From Methylotenera_A sp031422335 (GTDB lineage Bacteria > Pseudomonadota > Gammaproteobacteria > Burkholderiales > Methylophilaceae), in NCBI GenBank assembly GCA_031422335.1, contig JANOQW010000006.1, positions 1 through 62,551 of the forward strand: 62,551 bases of DNA, read 5' to 3'. Numbering within the stretch: position 1 is the first letter of the stretch; every line of letters begins with the position of its first letter. Shown here in pieces: positions 1-8,404 of the stretch. The position numbers and the translations under genes are program-made. Below the pieces are notes generated by a model. That model was given only the letters and a program-made list of their open reading frames with translations, did no database searches and was not told the origin of the DNA.

Positions 1-69
1 GGTTGGGGCGCATAATGCAATACATGAAGCGAATCATTGTGAGACGCCAAACTTAAAAGGAAATTTATC

Positions 70-141
70 ATGTGGACAACACCAGCAGCTACAGAAATGC
101 GTTTTGGCTTTGAAGTAACAATGTACGTAATGAACAAATAA
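70..141 (+). CDS. pqqA: PqqA, precursor peptide of the cofactor PQQ
   Basis: This 23-residue ORF reads MWTTPAATEMRFGFEVTMYV then MNK. It matches PqqA, the ribosomal precursor whose Glu and Tyr side chains are cross-linked by PqqE to make pyrroloquinoline quinone. Glu15 and Tyr19 are present in the conserved E-V-T-M-Y context. A Shine-Dalgarno sequence AAGGAAA lies 8 nt before the ATG. A strong terminator follows about 30 bp later and the next gene is convergent, so this copy is not co-transcribed with a downstream pqqB. PQQ fits a methylotroph that uses PQQ-dependent alcohol dehydrogenases. The gene is very short, but the motif match is specific. Confidence 0.9.
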   Translation: MWTTPAATEMRFGFEVTMYVMNK

Positions 142-172
142 GCAAAACTAATTTTTAGTTATTGCTTAAACA

Positions 173-198
173 AAAGCCCGCTAATTGCGGGCTTTTTT
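173..198 (+). terminator. Rho-independent terminator after pqqA
   Basis: The stem AAAAGCCCGC / GCGGGCTTTT has a 5-nt loop and runs into a T tract (TTTTTTGTTTTT). It lies 32 bp after the pqqA stop and makes pqqA a single-gene transcript. Confidence 0.9.
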
Positions 199-233
199 GT
201 TTTTATAATGATGTGTTTTAAGGCAAAAACACC

Positions 234-270
234 TGTGCTACAACCCGCATGGATATTGCCTCTCAGGGCA
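234..270 (-). repeat. 37-bp palindromic element, intergenic copy 1
   Basis: Reverse-oriented copy with centre GCATGGATATT. It sits between the pqqA terminator and the 3' end of the MAPEG gene, 48 bp beyond the MAPEG stop codon. The left arm is degenerate (TGTGCTACAACCC) and the right arm ends in CAGGGCA. Confidence 0.8.
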
Positions 271-317
271 TATAAAATATACTGATTCTAGGCAAAAAAT
301 GCCTTTTATTACATATG

Positions 318-722
318 TTAAAAAAGCATTGGCACTAAAACCAATAACAAGCCAAGCATTGAAATTAGCCAGACAATCGTTCTAACCACTGGCACACCAA
401 ACGCATATAGTGGAAAGTACACCACTCTAGCAATTAAATACAATAGCGAACCCCAATAGCTATAAACGCTAAACGATTGCGTAACGGTCACAATTAACAC
501 CGCCGCTGCAAATAACGGAAACGTCTCAAAAAAATTCGCCTGCGCCCTAAAAAGTCGCTCTGTAAAAGCACTTAATGCAGGTGTTGCACCATCACGCGCG
601 CCCATATTCCACTTAGTGCCTAACTCTTTAGAGCGCACATTGCCCGCCACCAAAATATGCACCAAACCTAGAATAACCGCCCATGCTAGGCAGGTCAGTT
701 CTATTGTCATGCTTGAATTCAT
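318..722 (-). CDS. MAPEG family membrane protein
   Basis: A 134-residue membrane protein with about four hydrophobic segments and the MAPEG pattern R-A-Q-x-N-x-x-E-T-F-P after the first segment (FRAQANFFETFP). The family includes membrane glutathione transferases, but bacterial members mostly lack a known substrate. The start at 722 is preceded by AAGGA at a 7-nt spacing. A longer in-frame ORF to 773 exists, but it overlaps an ORF6N remnant in another frame and its extension is lysine-rich and unlike the family. The gene converges on pqqA. Confidence 0.8.
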   Translation of the reverse strand: MNSSMTIELTCLAWAVILGLVHILVAGNVRSKELGTKWNMGARDGATPALSAFTERLFRAQANFFETFPLFAAAVLIVTVTQSFSVYSYWGSLLYLIARVVYFPLYAFGVPVVRTIVWLISMLGLLLVLVPMLF

Positions 723-741
723 AGTGGAATCCTTTTTAAGT

Positions 742-888
742 TTAAGTTGCAATAATACTTTTTTCCACACCATAAAGTGCCGCTAAATCAGAATCGTTTA
801 ATACTTTTAATCCGCGAATCGATAACACATGTGAGGCAATGACTTCAATTGGATGCGCTTCTAGATTATATAAATTAGTATTTTTCAT
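742..888 (-). pseudogene. ORF6N-domain protein, N-terminal remnant
   Basis: A 48-residue ORF starting at 888. It contains I-R-G-L-K-V-L-N-D-S-D-L-A-A-L-Y-G-V-E-K, the start of the ORF6N DNA-binding domain found in phage and plasmid antirepressor-like proteins. The domain normally continues with (K/R)xLNxAVKRN and a further 100 or more residues. Here it ends at a stop about seven residues after the match, so only the N-terminal piece remains. It lies just upstream of the MAPEG start and overlaps the spurious N-terminal extension of that ORF. It is probably a decayed mobile or phage gene; a functional micropeptide cannot be excluded. Confidence 0.55.
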
Positions 889-965
889 GGTAAAACCTAT
901 TGCATAAGTTAGCTGAAAATATAGCCAGGATAGCGTTTTACTACTTAAAACATCTAATCAAAGTA

Positions 966-1002
966 TGCCCTGCAAGCCACTATCCATGCGGGTCATAGGG
1001 CA
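966..1002 (+). repeat. 37-bp palindromic element, intergenic copy 2
   Basis: Forward-oriented copy: TGCCCTGCAAGCC, then centre ACTATCCATGC, then a right arm ending TAGGGCA. It begins 13 bp beyond the prfB stop codon, in the position of a transcription terminator. Confidence 0.9.
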
Positions 1003-1014
1003 CGTTTACTTTAC

Positions 1015-2119
1015 TCAAACGCCTTGCTTCAAACTTTCTTGTATAAATGGGTCTAGGTCACCATCTAACACGCCTTGGGTGTTGCCGATTTCTACATTGG
1101 TGCGCAAATCTTTAATGCGGCCTTGATCTAGCACGTAACTGCGAATTTGGTGGCCCCAGCCAATGTCAGTTTTAGCGTCTTCAATCGCTTGCTTGTCGGC
1201 GTTACGCTTGTTTAGCTCTAGGTTATACAGCGCGCCGCGCAGCATGTTAAACGCTTCTTCGCGGTTGCGATGTTGGCTTCTGTCGTTTTGGCATTGCACC
1301 ACCACATTGGTAGGTAAATGCGTAATGCGCACCGCAGAATCGGTCTTGTTAATATGTTGGCCACCCGCACCGCTGGCTCGGTAGGTATCGATGCGCAAAT
1401 CAGCGGGGTTAATATCAATTTGGATTGAATCATCCACTTCGGGGAAAATCTGCACGCTGGCAAATGATGTATGTCGTTTGGCGTTGCTGTCGAAAGGCGA
1501 TTTTCGTACTAATCTGTGCACACCATTTTCGGTGCGTAGCGTGCCGTATGCATAATCGCCATTCACCTTCACGCTGGCGCCTTTAATGCCCGCCACGTCG
1601 CCATCACTTAGTTCTAACACTTCTACTTTAAAGCCTTTGCGCTCGCAATAGCGCAGATACATGCGCAACAACATATTGCACCAATCTTGCGCTTCAGTAC
1701 CGCCACTACCCGATTGAAACTCGATAAAACAGTTTGCCCCATCTAACTCGCCCGAGAACATGCGCTTAAATTCCATGTCGGCAATTTTTGTTTCTATTTC
1801 TTGGCTGTCGTTATCCACACTTAATAGCGTGTCGTCGTCGTTCTCTTCGCGCGCCATATCAAATAGCTCTTGCGAATCTTTAATGCTGCTTTCTAGGTTT
1901 TGCAGATTATGTACAACCAGCTCAAGACTACGTTTTTCTTTACCTAATTTTTGCGCCTTATCCGCGTTATCCCACACTTTGGGATCTTCTAACAGACCAT
2001 TTACTTCTTCTAATTTTTGCGCTTTATTTTCAAAGTCAAAGATACCCCCTGAGCGCAAGGTGACGCGCGCTTAAATCGGTAAGGCGGTTGAAGATGATAT
2101 TGAGTTGTTCGGCTTCCAT
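1015..2119 (-). CDS. prfB: Peptide chain release factor 2, with programmed +1 frameshift
   Basis: RF2 terminates translation at UGA and UAA. The 0 frame starts at 2119 (M-E-A-E-Q-L-N) and meets an in-frame TGA at 2038-2036 after 27 codons. The main frame continues from 2037, giving about 367 residues, close to E. coli RF2 (365). The anticodon-mimic tripeptide SPF (R-K-S-P-F-D-S) and the peptidyl-tRNA hydrolysis motif GGQ (S-G-A-G-G-Q-H-I-N-K) are both present. Translation requires a +1 slip, which autoregulates RF2 levels. A palindromic element lies just after the stop. Confidence 0.97.
2036..2050 (-). promoter_or_regulatory. prfB: prfB programmed frameshift site
   Basis: On the coding strand the site reads AGGGGG-TAT-CTT-TGA-C. 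This is the canonical RF2 arrangement: an internal Shine-Dalgarno-like AGGGGG placed 3 nt before CTT, the slippery CTT, and TGA followed by C. Low RF2 slows UGA recognition and favours the +1 slip from CTT to TTT. Confidence 0.95.
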
Positions 2120-2167
2120 GATGTTTCTAGCTAATTTTTAAAACGCAATTATAGCGCTTTTTACAAG

Positions 2168-2578
2168 CTATACTGCCTTTACAATTTCGCCGTCTTCTTT
2201 CACAAAATCGCCAATATGCGGGTTGTCTAAAATGTCTAGCACCAGCTCACTTGGGCGGCAAAGTTTAGTACCCTTGCTGGTTTCTACAATTGGCCGATTA
2301 ATTAATATAGGATGCGCCAGCATGGCATCTAGCAGCGCATCATCACTTAAACTTACATCATCTAAGCCCAATTCGTCGTAAGGCGTGCCCTTCTTTCTAA
2401 GCAATGCCCTGCAACCCTCACCAGTATTGGCTGCCAGGGCAGTCAATTTCTCTCGTGTTGGCGGATGAATTAAATACTCAACAATTTCTGGCTCCACACC
2501 GCTGGCGCGTATCATCGCTAAAGTGTTGCGAGATGTTCCGCATGCAGGGTTGTGGTAGATGGTAACTTTACTTATCAT
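2168..2578 (-). CDS. arsC: Arsenate reductase, glutaredoxin-dependent (ArsC type)
   Basis: A 136-residue protein that reduces As(V) to As(III). The N-terminus has the ArsC signature H-N-P-A-C-G-T-S-R-N-T with the catalytic Cys. The arginines R-A-L-L-R-K and H-P-I-L-I-N-R-P match the three arsenate-binding Arg of E. coli-type ArsC. The gene lies 1 bp downstream of an aquaporin gene, so As(III) may leave through that channel. No arsR or efflux pump is in the window. A palindromic element copy (2405-2441) lies in the coding sequence where the protein reads A-L-A-A-N-T-G-E-G-C-R-A. Compared from memory with E. coli ArsC, the region is not longer. Confidence 0.93.
   Translation of the reverse strand: MISKVTIYHNPACGTSRNTLAMIRASGVEPEIVEYLIHPPTREKLTALAANTGEGCRALLRKKGTPYDELGLDDVSLSDDALLDAMLAHPILINRPIVETSKGTKLCRPSELVLDILDNPHIGDFVKEDGEIVKAV
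2405..2441 (-). repeat. 37-bp palindromic element inside arsC
   Basis: Both outer arms are conserved (TGCCCTGCAA / CCAGGGCA), with a diverged centre containing ACCAGTATTGG. About 29 of 37 positions match the consensus. In the arsC sense strand it is forward oriented and encodes A-L-A-A-N-T-G-E-G-C-R-A, in the same frame as the other sense-forward copies. Confidence 0.7.
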
Positions 2579-2579
2579 A

Positions 2580-3254
2580 TTAAATGCGTGCCTTTCTCAC
2601 AATCAAAATAACAATTAATACTGCAAGCAATTGCGCAGTAATAAATCCCAACACATCGGCTGGCGCAATGCCGACAAACGTATTTGTTAAACTACGCGCA
2701 ATGGTCACTGCAGGATTGGCAAAAAAGGTGGAGCTGGTAAACCAATAGCCAGCCGTGACGGTGAGTGCGACTAGCATTGGGGTTTTATCTGGCATGGCAA
2801 CTTTCTCTTTGGCAACTTTAACGCCCAAATAAATTACACTAAGTAAAACTAAGGTAGATACAAGTTCACTTACCCAAATGCCAGCGCCGTTTCTAGCATT
2901 ATCTGCTTGTTGCAAAATTGGCAGTCCAAACATTAAATGCGTTAACCAAATGCCAGCAATCGCCCCAGAAAATTGCGCACATACATACATATAAAGCGAG
3001 CGCGCATTCAGTGCTCCCATACGCCAAAAAATGAGGCTTACCACTGGATTAAAATGCGCGCCTGAGATTGGTCCCAACAATGAAATGAGCACATACAAGC
3101 CACAGCCAGTAGCGATACTGTTGCCAAGCAAAGCCACTGCTGCGTTGCCCGCACCAAGCGACTCGCCCATGATGCCCGAGCCTGTGATTACCGCCAACAA
3201 TAAAGCGGTACCAATAAACTCGGTGATGAATTGAGTATATAAATTTTTTGTCAT
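2580..3254 (-). CDS. Aquaporin / glycerol-facilitator family channel (AqpS-like)
   Basis: A 224-residue MIP-family channel with six predicted membrane segments and two half-helix motifs: N-P-V in S-G-A-H-F-N-P-V-V-S and N-P-A in F-F-A-N-P-A-V-T-I-A-R. Both boxes lie where aquaporins place them. It is followed immediately by arsC. AqpS-type channels linked to arsC are known to let arsenite out, so that is the likely role here; plain water or glycerol transport is the alternative. The upstream region is shared with the divergent phoU-like gene. Confidence 0.88.
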   Translation of the reverse strand: MTKNLYTQFITEFIGTALLLAVITGSGIMGESLGAGNAAVALLGNSIATGCGLYVLISLLGPISGAHFNPVVSLIFWRMGALNARSLYMYVCAQFSGAIAGIWLTHLMFGLPILQQADNARNGAGIWVSELVSTLVLLSVIYLGVKVAKEKVAMPDKTPMLVALTVTAGYWFTSSTFFANPAVTIARSLTNTFVGIAPADVLGFITAQLLAVLIVILIVRKARI

Positions 3255-3376
3255 ATTTTTGTCATATTTATTTGATTAAAGGCTCGCAGCTTTTAGCTTA
3301 AAAAGCTAAACTGTTTGTATTATAAAGTCAGTTTAAAATAAGTCTAATTCAATTCGGTTCTTCAGGGAGAGCACAC

Positions 3377-4033
3377 ATGTCAGGTAGCATTTTTAGTCGG
3401 TTAATGTCCGCCATTACCCCGCACAGCGATAATTATTTTGTGCTATTTAACAACTTAGCCGATTGTGCGGTGCGCGCGTCCAAAGTGCTGGCCATGATGA
3501 CAGCAGTGAGCGACGAAGATAAATTTGAGCAGCATTTTGCCGAGATTCGCAAAATTGAAAGCGAGGCGGATGAATATACCAAAGAGATTCTACTCTCGCT
3601 GCACAAAACTTTTATTACCCCGTTTGACCGTCGTGAAATTCGCGAGCTAGCGATGGCGCTAGATGACATTATCGACTTTATGGAAGATATTCCGCAAAGT
3701 GCAAAAATTTACGGCCGCTCAAGTTTCACGCCTGAAATGGTGGCGCTGGCGCAAATCCTGTTACGTGCCTCAGAAAAAGTACGAGAAACCGTGCATATGT
3801 TATCTGACATGAAAGACGCTGAGCGCATTATGCGTAATTGCGAAGAAATTAGCGCCATTGAAGGTGAGGCCGACCATGTGATGCGTGCAGGCATGTTCCG
3901 CTTATTTGCCGAGGAAACCGATGCACGCACGCTCATACGCTCGCGCGAATTGTACGATTTGTTTGAAGACGCAGTGGATAGCTGCGAGGATGTAGCGGAT
4001 GTGATTCACGGCGTTGTGCTAGAGCGCATTTAA
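3377..4033 (+). CDS. PhoU-like DUF47 phosphate transport regulator
   Basis: A 218-residue, mainly helical protein of the DUF47 (TIGR00153) family, which is almost always encoded beside Pit permeases. Family features include the N-terminal F-x-x-L-x-x-x-A-x-x-x-x-x-A pattern and the metal-binding-type acidic repeat E-S-E-A-D-E and E-G-E-A-D-H. The start is supported by GGGAGA 8 nt upstream. It lies 11 bp before pit and is very likely co-transcribed with it, modulating Pit activity or stability. Confidence 0.9.
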   Translation: MSGSIFSRLMSAITPHSDNYFVLFNNLADCAVRASKVLAMMTAVSDEDKFEQHFAEIRKIESEADEYTKEILLSLHKTFITPFDRREIRELAMALDDIIDFMEDIPQSAKIYGRSSFTPEMVALAQILLRASEKVRETVHMLSDMKDAERIMRNCEEISAIEGEADHVMRAGMFRLFAEETDARTLIRSRELYDLFEDAVDSCEDVADVIHGVVLERI

Positions 4034-4044
4034 GGGGATTAGTC

Positions 4045-5032
4045 ATGGAACAAGCAATTGTCATTATGGCGTTGCTCGTGGTAGTCGCCCTCATATTCGA
4101 TTTTATGAATGGCTTTCACGATGCAGCAAACTCCATTGCGCTCATGGTTTCTACACGCTTACTTACACCACAAGCAGCGGTGTTATGGGCAGCATTTTTT
4201 AACTTTATTGCGTTTTTAATTTTTGGCACAGCAGTGGCCAAAATGGTGGGCAAAGGCTTAATCGACCCCGATATCGTCAATAATGCGGTGATTTTTGGCG
4301 CGCTGTGTGGCGGCATTACTTGGAACGTAATTACTTGGTGGCTCGGTATTCCTTCATCGTCATCACACGCTTTAGTGGGCGGCTTAGTAGGTGCAGGCGT
4401 AGCCAAAGCTGGCACGGGTGCCATTATTGCAGCTGGCCTCATTAAAACCTCAGCTGCTATTATTTTATCGCCATTGTTTGGCATGTTGCTGGCGCTTATT
4501 TTAATGGTATCGGTGCTGTGGATAGTCGAAAAACGCTCGCCCTACCCCACTGAAAGCCGCTTTAATAAAATGCAATTTGTGTCGTCATCGTTATACAGCT
4601 TGGGTCACGGCGGCAACGATGCACAAAAAACCATGGGCATTATCACGGTGTTGTTAGTCGTTAATGGCTATCAATCAGATTTTGAAGTGCAATTTTGGGT
4701 GATTATTTCTTGCCACTTAGCCATGGCGTTGGGTACCTTATTTGGTGGCTGGCGTATTGTGCGTACCATGGGCATGGGTATTACGCGTATTCGCCCTTCG
4801 GGTGCATTTTGTGCGCAAACCGCAGGCGCTATTTTTAGCCACTTATTTAGGTATTCCCATCTCTACCACGCACACCATTACTGGCGCTATTGTCGGCGTG
4901 GGTATTTCACGCCGTGCTTCTGCCGTGCGTTGGGGCTTGGCCTCACGCTTGGTATGGGCATGGGTACTCACCATTCCGTGCTCTGGCTTAATTGCTGCGA
5001 TGGCTTATTATTTTGGCCGGACGATTATGTAA
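4045..5032 (+). pseudogene. pit: Pit low-affinity phosphate permease, frameshifted
   Basis: The N-terminal part has the PiT signature G-F-H-D-A-A-N-S-I-A and the repeated G-H-G-G-N-D-A-Q-K-T-M-G motif. After F-C-A-Q-T-A-G-A at about residue 260 the frame changes. The expected continuation L-F-L-A-T-Y-L-G-I-P-I-S-T-T-H-T-I-T-G-A is in the +1 frame and runs to the stop at 5030-5032. The lesion maps to about 4824-4837, next to a TTTTT run. Reading without a shift gives a nonsense tail to 5046. The rest of the gene shows no decay, so the shift is either recent or a sequencing error. Confidence 0.88.
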
Positions 5033-5081
5033 ATAAAGATATGTAAACAGCGATGTGATAATTTAGGTAGTTAATATTTAA

Positions 5082-6308
5082 CTATTCAAACTGCGCTAAT
5101 TTCGTCGCTTGTTGATATTTTTCTAGCTTGTAGTTGGCTTGCACAGCACGATAAAAATGCAGCATTTGGTCTGCTTTGGCGCTGGCAGTCCAATATTTGA
5201 GTGCATAAGTTTTACCCACATCGCCCAAAATAGCGAGCGCCATTGGATTCATCAGTAATTCATTCACTTTTTGTGCAAATAGCACTTCATCTTCCGTCGC
5301 AATGTATGCGCCTTGCCCCTCAACCAATATCGATGCAGTTCCCAGCTCGGCAATCGCCACCACGGGCGTGCCTTGCGCCATCGCCTCTAGCAGCACCAAA
5401 CCTTGTGTTTCACTTTTCGAGGCAAATACAAAAATATCGGCTGCTTTATAACAGGCGTTGAGTTCAGTATTGCGATCTAAATAGCCAATAAACTGCACGT
5501 TTTTTTCGAGACCTAATGTTTTAGCCAATGCATGCAAGCTAGCTTCTGCTGGCCCTTCGCCAGTAATCACCAATAAAATATCTGGCTGTTGCTGTGTTAA
5601 TTGCTTCAACATTTTCAGCAAAAAACCAATATTCTTTTCATGCGCTACACGCCCTACGTACAGCAACATTTGTTTGCTTAACGGGATATTGTATTTTTGT
5701 CTAAACGCATCGCCATCTACCTCTGCAAAACTGCTGGCTTGCAGGCCTGTGGCAATCACTTCTGCAGGCACACTGACGCCGTAGCCGCGCAATACATCTA
5801 GCATGGGTTTTGAAGGCGCAATAATCGCATCTAATTGATTACACTGTTTTTTTGAGATAAGTCTAGCCAAGTTTTTGGCCGCAGAAGTAGGAATCCAAGG
5901 CAAATAATGGTGCAGGTAATCTTCAAAAAAAGTGTGGTAAGTTTCTAGCACTGGCAAACCTAATTTTTTGGCAATTTTTAAACCTGCAAAATGCGCAATA
6001 AATGGTGTGTGAATATGTACCAAATCAAAACGCATCTGTTTCAGTTTGGGAATTAACTTAATGATTTCGCCATACTTCATCAGCTTATCTTCTGGGTCAA
6101 AATAAATGCTGCGTGCTGGCACGCGCGTAATCCATTTTTCATCTATGGCTTCGTCTGTCGTTTTACTATCATTATCTTGGCCATAATCTGGTGCTATCAA
6201 ATGCACACTGTGACCCAGCTTTTGTAGCTGCTCTGTAAAAGTGCAAATGGAAGTAGAAACGCCGTTCACTCGTGGAAAATAAACATCTGAAATAAGTAAT
6301 ATATTCAT
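5082..6308 (-). CDS. Family 4 glycosyltransferase
   Basis: A 408-residue GT-B fold enzyme. It begins M-N-I-L-L-I-S-D-V-Y-F-P-R-V-N-G-V, with the glycine-rich acceptor-domain loop. The C-terminal donor domain has the EX7E motif (S-E-T-Q-G-L-V-L-L-E-A-M-A) and V-G-R-V-A-H-E-K-N. Proteins with this start include alpha-mannosyl- and glucosyltransferases acting on lipids such as diacylglycerol. Position next to a phosphate-uptake locus would suit glycolipid synthesis, but that is inference. It is divergent from the zinc-phospholipase-like gene and convergent with pit. Confidence 0.85.
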   Translation of the reverse strand: MNILLISDVYFPRVNGVSTSICTFTEQLQKLGHSVHLIAPDYGQDNDSKTTDEAIDEKWITRVPARSIYFDPEDKLMKYGEIIKLIPKLKQMRFDLVHIHTPFIAHFAGLKIAKKLGLPVLETYHTFFEDYLHHYLPWIPTSAAKNLARLISKKQCNQLDAIIAPSKPMLDVLRGYGVSVPAEVIATGLQASSFAEVDGDAFRQKYNIPLSKQMLLYVGRVAHEKNIGFLLKMLKQLTQQQPDILLVITGEGPAEASLHALAKTLGLEKNVQFIGYLDRNTELNACYKAADIFVFASKSETQGLVLLEAMAQGTPVVAIAELGTASILVEGQGAYIATEDEVLFAQKVNELLMNPMALAILGDVGKTYALKYWTASAKADQMLHFYRAVQANYKLEKYQQATKLAQFE

Positions 6309-6434
6309 TAAGTTAACTCTATTTAGTTAGATGGATTTTAACTTTTTAATATGACATTTACGTGATGAAATTTATAAAATTTTTCATACAATTGTCACAA
6401 ATAAATCACACTAGATTCATGCTGTAGTTTGATA

Positions 6435-7331
6435 ATGCGCCGCATGAAAGTACATTTTTTAAGTAAGTTGCTGTGGGCGATACCGATTAGTTTTTATGCG
6501 CTTGATGCCAATGCCTGGGGTTTGTACACGCATATTTATTTCACGCAATATTTGCTGCTGGCTGTACCATTACTTGGGAATAAAGTGCTAGGTGCAAAGC
6601 AACTGCATCCAAAAATCCTGCAGGCCATTCAACAATATCCCAAGCTGGTATTAGCAGGCGCCTGTTTACCCGATTTAGCATTAGTTTCTAAAGCCTTTAA
6701 TACCACGCACCAGTGGCATATATCCGAGCAAATGCTGGCAGCCGCGCGCACCGAGCAAGAGATTGCGATTGCCGTGGGATATAGCAGCCATTTATTTGTT
6801 GATGTGATTGCGCATAATCACTTTGTGCCCGCGCACGAGGCCAAATGGGAAAATAAAAATATCGTCACGCACATTGCATCAGAATGGGCGATGGATGCTT
6901 ATGTGACCAAACAACTAAAGCACACGCCACACCAGCTTATTGGCGCACATTTACACTTACTAGCCGAATTTGTAGCGCCTATTTTTAAAGTGCCTGCAGA
7001 AACCGCCAAAGCCAATTTAAAGCGCTTGGCGTTTTTGGATCAACTATTACGCGCGACAAAATTATCACCAATGATTTTATGGGTGCTTAAAAAACGCGAT
7101 GTGGAATTTATTAAAAACCTGAACTATTACTTAGCCAAAACCGAGCATGCTTTAGGCCAGTTTCACCATGCACTGCAAGGCAAACGACCCAATTGGCAGC
7201 CTGAGTTGCACAACTTAACCGTGGATGAATTGATTGCTTGGCGCGCGCAGTGTTTGGGCGATTTACGCCTGCACATGTTAAACCCGGTGGATTTTTATCA
7301 CGCTAGCGAAAAAATTTCGGCTAGCCATTAA
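6435..7331 (+). CDS. Zinc-dependent phospholipase C-like protein
   Basis: A protein of about 298 residues with an N-terminal signal peptide or membrane anchor (L-L-W-A-I-P-I-S-F-Y-A-L-D-A-N-A). It resembles the Zn_dep_PLPC family (PF00882): W-G-L-Y-T-H at the mature N-terminus, L-A-G-A-C-L-P-D-L, and S-S-H-L-F-V-D-V-I-A-H-N-H-F-V-P-A-H supply the Trp, His and Asp ligands expected for the zinc site. The substrate is unknown. No clear Shine-Dalgarno is visible. Starts at TTG 6429, ATG 6435 and ATG 6444 are all possible. It is convergent with the PAP2 gene. Confidence 0.7.
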   Translation: MRRMKVHFLSKLLWAIPISFYALDANAWGLYTHIYFTQYLLLAVPLLGNKVLGAKQLHPKILQAIQQYPKLVLAGACLPDLALVSKAFNTTHQWHISEQMLAAARTEQEIAIAVGYSSHLFVDVIAHNHFVPAHEAKWENKNIVTHIASEWAMDAYVTKQLKHTPHQLIGAHLHLLAEFVAPIFKVPAETAKANLKRLAFLDQLLRATKLSPMILWVLKKRDVEFIKNLNYYLAKTEHALGQFHHALQGKRPNWQPELHNLTVDELIAWRAQCLGDLRLHMLNPVDFYHASEKISASH

Positions 7332-7346
7332 ACTAGATAGCCTAAA

Positions 7347-7886
7347 TTAAATATATAAGGCCAAATTGATTGATATGGCTGCAATAACGTAGCCAATCGC
7401 TGCGCCAGCCAATACATCACTAGGGTAATGCAAGCCTAAAATGACGCGTGACATGGCTACCATCAGCATAAATGGCATCAAAATAATCGCCAATAGTGGA
7501 AAATAAAAAAGGGCCACCAAACCAAATGCCACTGCATGCAAGGTGTGCCCAGAGGGGAAGCTAAAACGATCAAGCGGTTTACCAGTGACAAACACATCTT
7601 GATGCACCTGATACGGGCGCGGGCGATGTGTTTTGTGTTTAAGCCATTTATACATAAGGGTGCCAGTAAGGCCAGCCGCCAGCATGTGCAGCACAGGCTT
7701 AACGCCTTCACCTTGCTCCACCGCCAAAATACCCAACATCAGCGCGTACCAAAATACGCCATCGCCCAAGCGGCTGACGACGCGAAACCAATTGCGAACA
7801 AGCGTGTATTGGCTGGTGTGGCTTACCGATACGCACAGTGCGCTATCCCAGGCTTGCATACGATTGAGTACTTGATTCATGCGCAT
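7347..7886 (-). CDS. PAP2-family lipid phosphatase
   Basis: A 179-residue membrane phosphatase with the three-part PAP2 signature: K-H-K-T-H-R-P-R-P, F-P-S-G-H-T, and S-R-V-I-L-G-L-H-Y-P-S-D-V. These place the catalytic His and phosphate-binding Arg/Lys at the membrane surface. Likely substrates are undecaprenyl pyrophosphate, phosphatidic acid or lipid A phosphates. The start at 7886 (M-R-M-N-Q-V-L-N-R) is supported by GAGGT 6 nt upstream; a longer in-frame ORF to 7916 lacks support. Confidence 0.9.
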   Translation of the reverse strand: MRMNQVLNRMQAWDSALCVSVSHTSQYTLVRNWFRVVSRLGDGVFWYALMLGILAVEQGEGVKPVLHMLAAGLTGTLMYKWLKHKTHRPRPYQVHQDVFVTGKPLDRFSFPSGHTLHAVAFGLVALFYFPLLAIILMPFMLMVAMSRVILGLHYPSDVLAGAAIGYVIAAISINLALYI

Positions 7887-8137
7887 ATGATGACCTCGCA
7901 ATTTATTATCAGGCAATTTTTCATAAGGCCATGATGCGGGCGAATGATGACAGTTTGATTTACGTTAGATGAAGTTTTTGTGACGCAAGCTATTGATATA
8001 TAACGGTTTATACTGTTATTTGTAGCAATATTTAAAAAGCTATTCACTGTCGAGAGAAAACTAATGCCCTGCAAGCCAATACCCATGCGGGCTACAGGGC
8101 AGATGTTTTTATTATATTGCTTGCTTAACCAGTTTGC
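7887..8137. other. 251-bp gap without a supported gene
   Basis: The stretch holds one palindromic element (8065-8101) and the upstream region of the PAP2 gene. The short minus-strand ORF across it reads through the repeat and resembles no known protein. Confidence 0.6.
8065..8101 (+). repeat. 37-bp palindromic element, intergenic copy 3
   Basis: A near-consensus forward copy: left arm TGCCCTGCAAGCC, centre AATACCCATGC, right arm GGGCTACAGGGCA. It lies 37 bp beyond the SemiSWEET stop codon. Confidence 0.9.
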
Positions 8138-8395
8138 TTAATTGCGGTGTTTTAACTTTAGTACTAAAACCATGCACGCCAGCAGCAGCGTGACAATGTT
8201 AGCCATCAGCACAGGCCAACTGCCAATTTTAAAGCCATAAATAATCCAACCCAATACCCCTGCCGTAAACATACTGTACATGGGCAGTGAAACGCCCGAT
8301 AAATCGCGCGTTTTCCAAGAATGATACGCCTGCGGCACAAAGGCAAAGGTGGTTAAAAATGCCGAGAAATAGCCGATAATTTCTGTTGTGTTCAT
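8138..8395 (-). CDS. SemiSWEET sugar transporter
   Basis: An 85-residue protein with three predicted membrane helices, the size of a bacterial SemiSWEET (half-SWEET/MtN3). The PQ motif is visible as F-V-P-Q-A-Y-H-S-W-K-T-R-D-L-S-G-V-S. A conserved Asn in helix 3 (M-A-N-I-V-T) matches the substrate-pocket Asn. Such proteins dimerise and let sugars move down their gradient. It lies 9 bp downstream of the broken HAD phosphatase gene, so both may derive from one transcript. Confidence 0.88.
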   Translation of the reverse strand: MNTTEIIGYFSAFLTTFAFVPQAYHSWKTRDLSGVSLPMYSMFTAGVLGWIIYGFKIGSWPVLMANIVTLLLACMVLVLKLKHRN

Positions 8396-8404
8396 ATCAA
8401 ATTT

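Noticed and set aside
7877..8086. 69-codon minus-strand ORF
   Set aside because: It reads through the palindromic element and the PAP2 start region, with no recognisable protein features.
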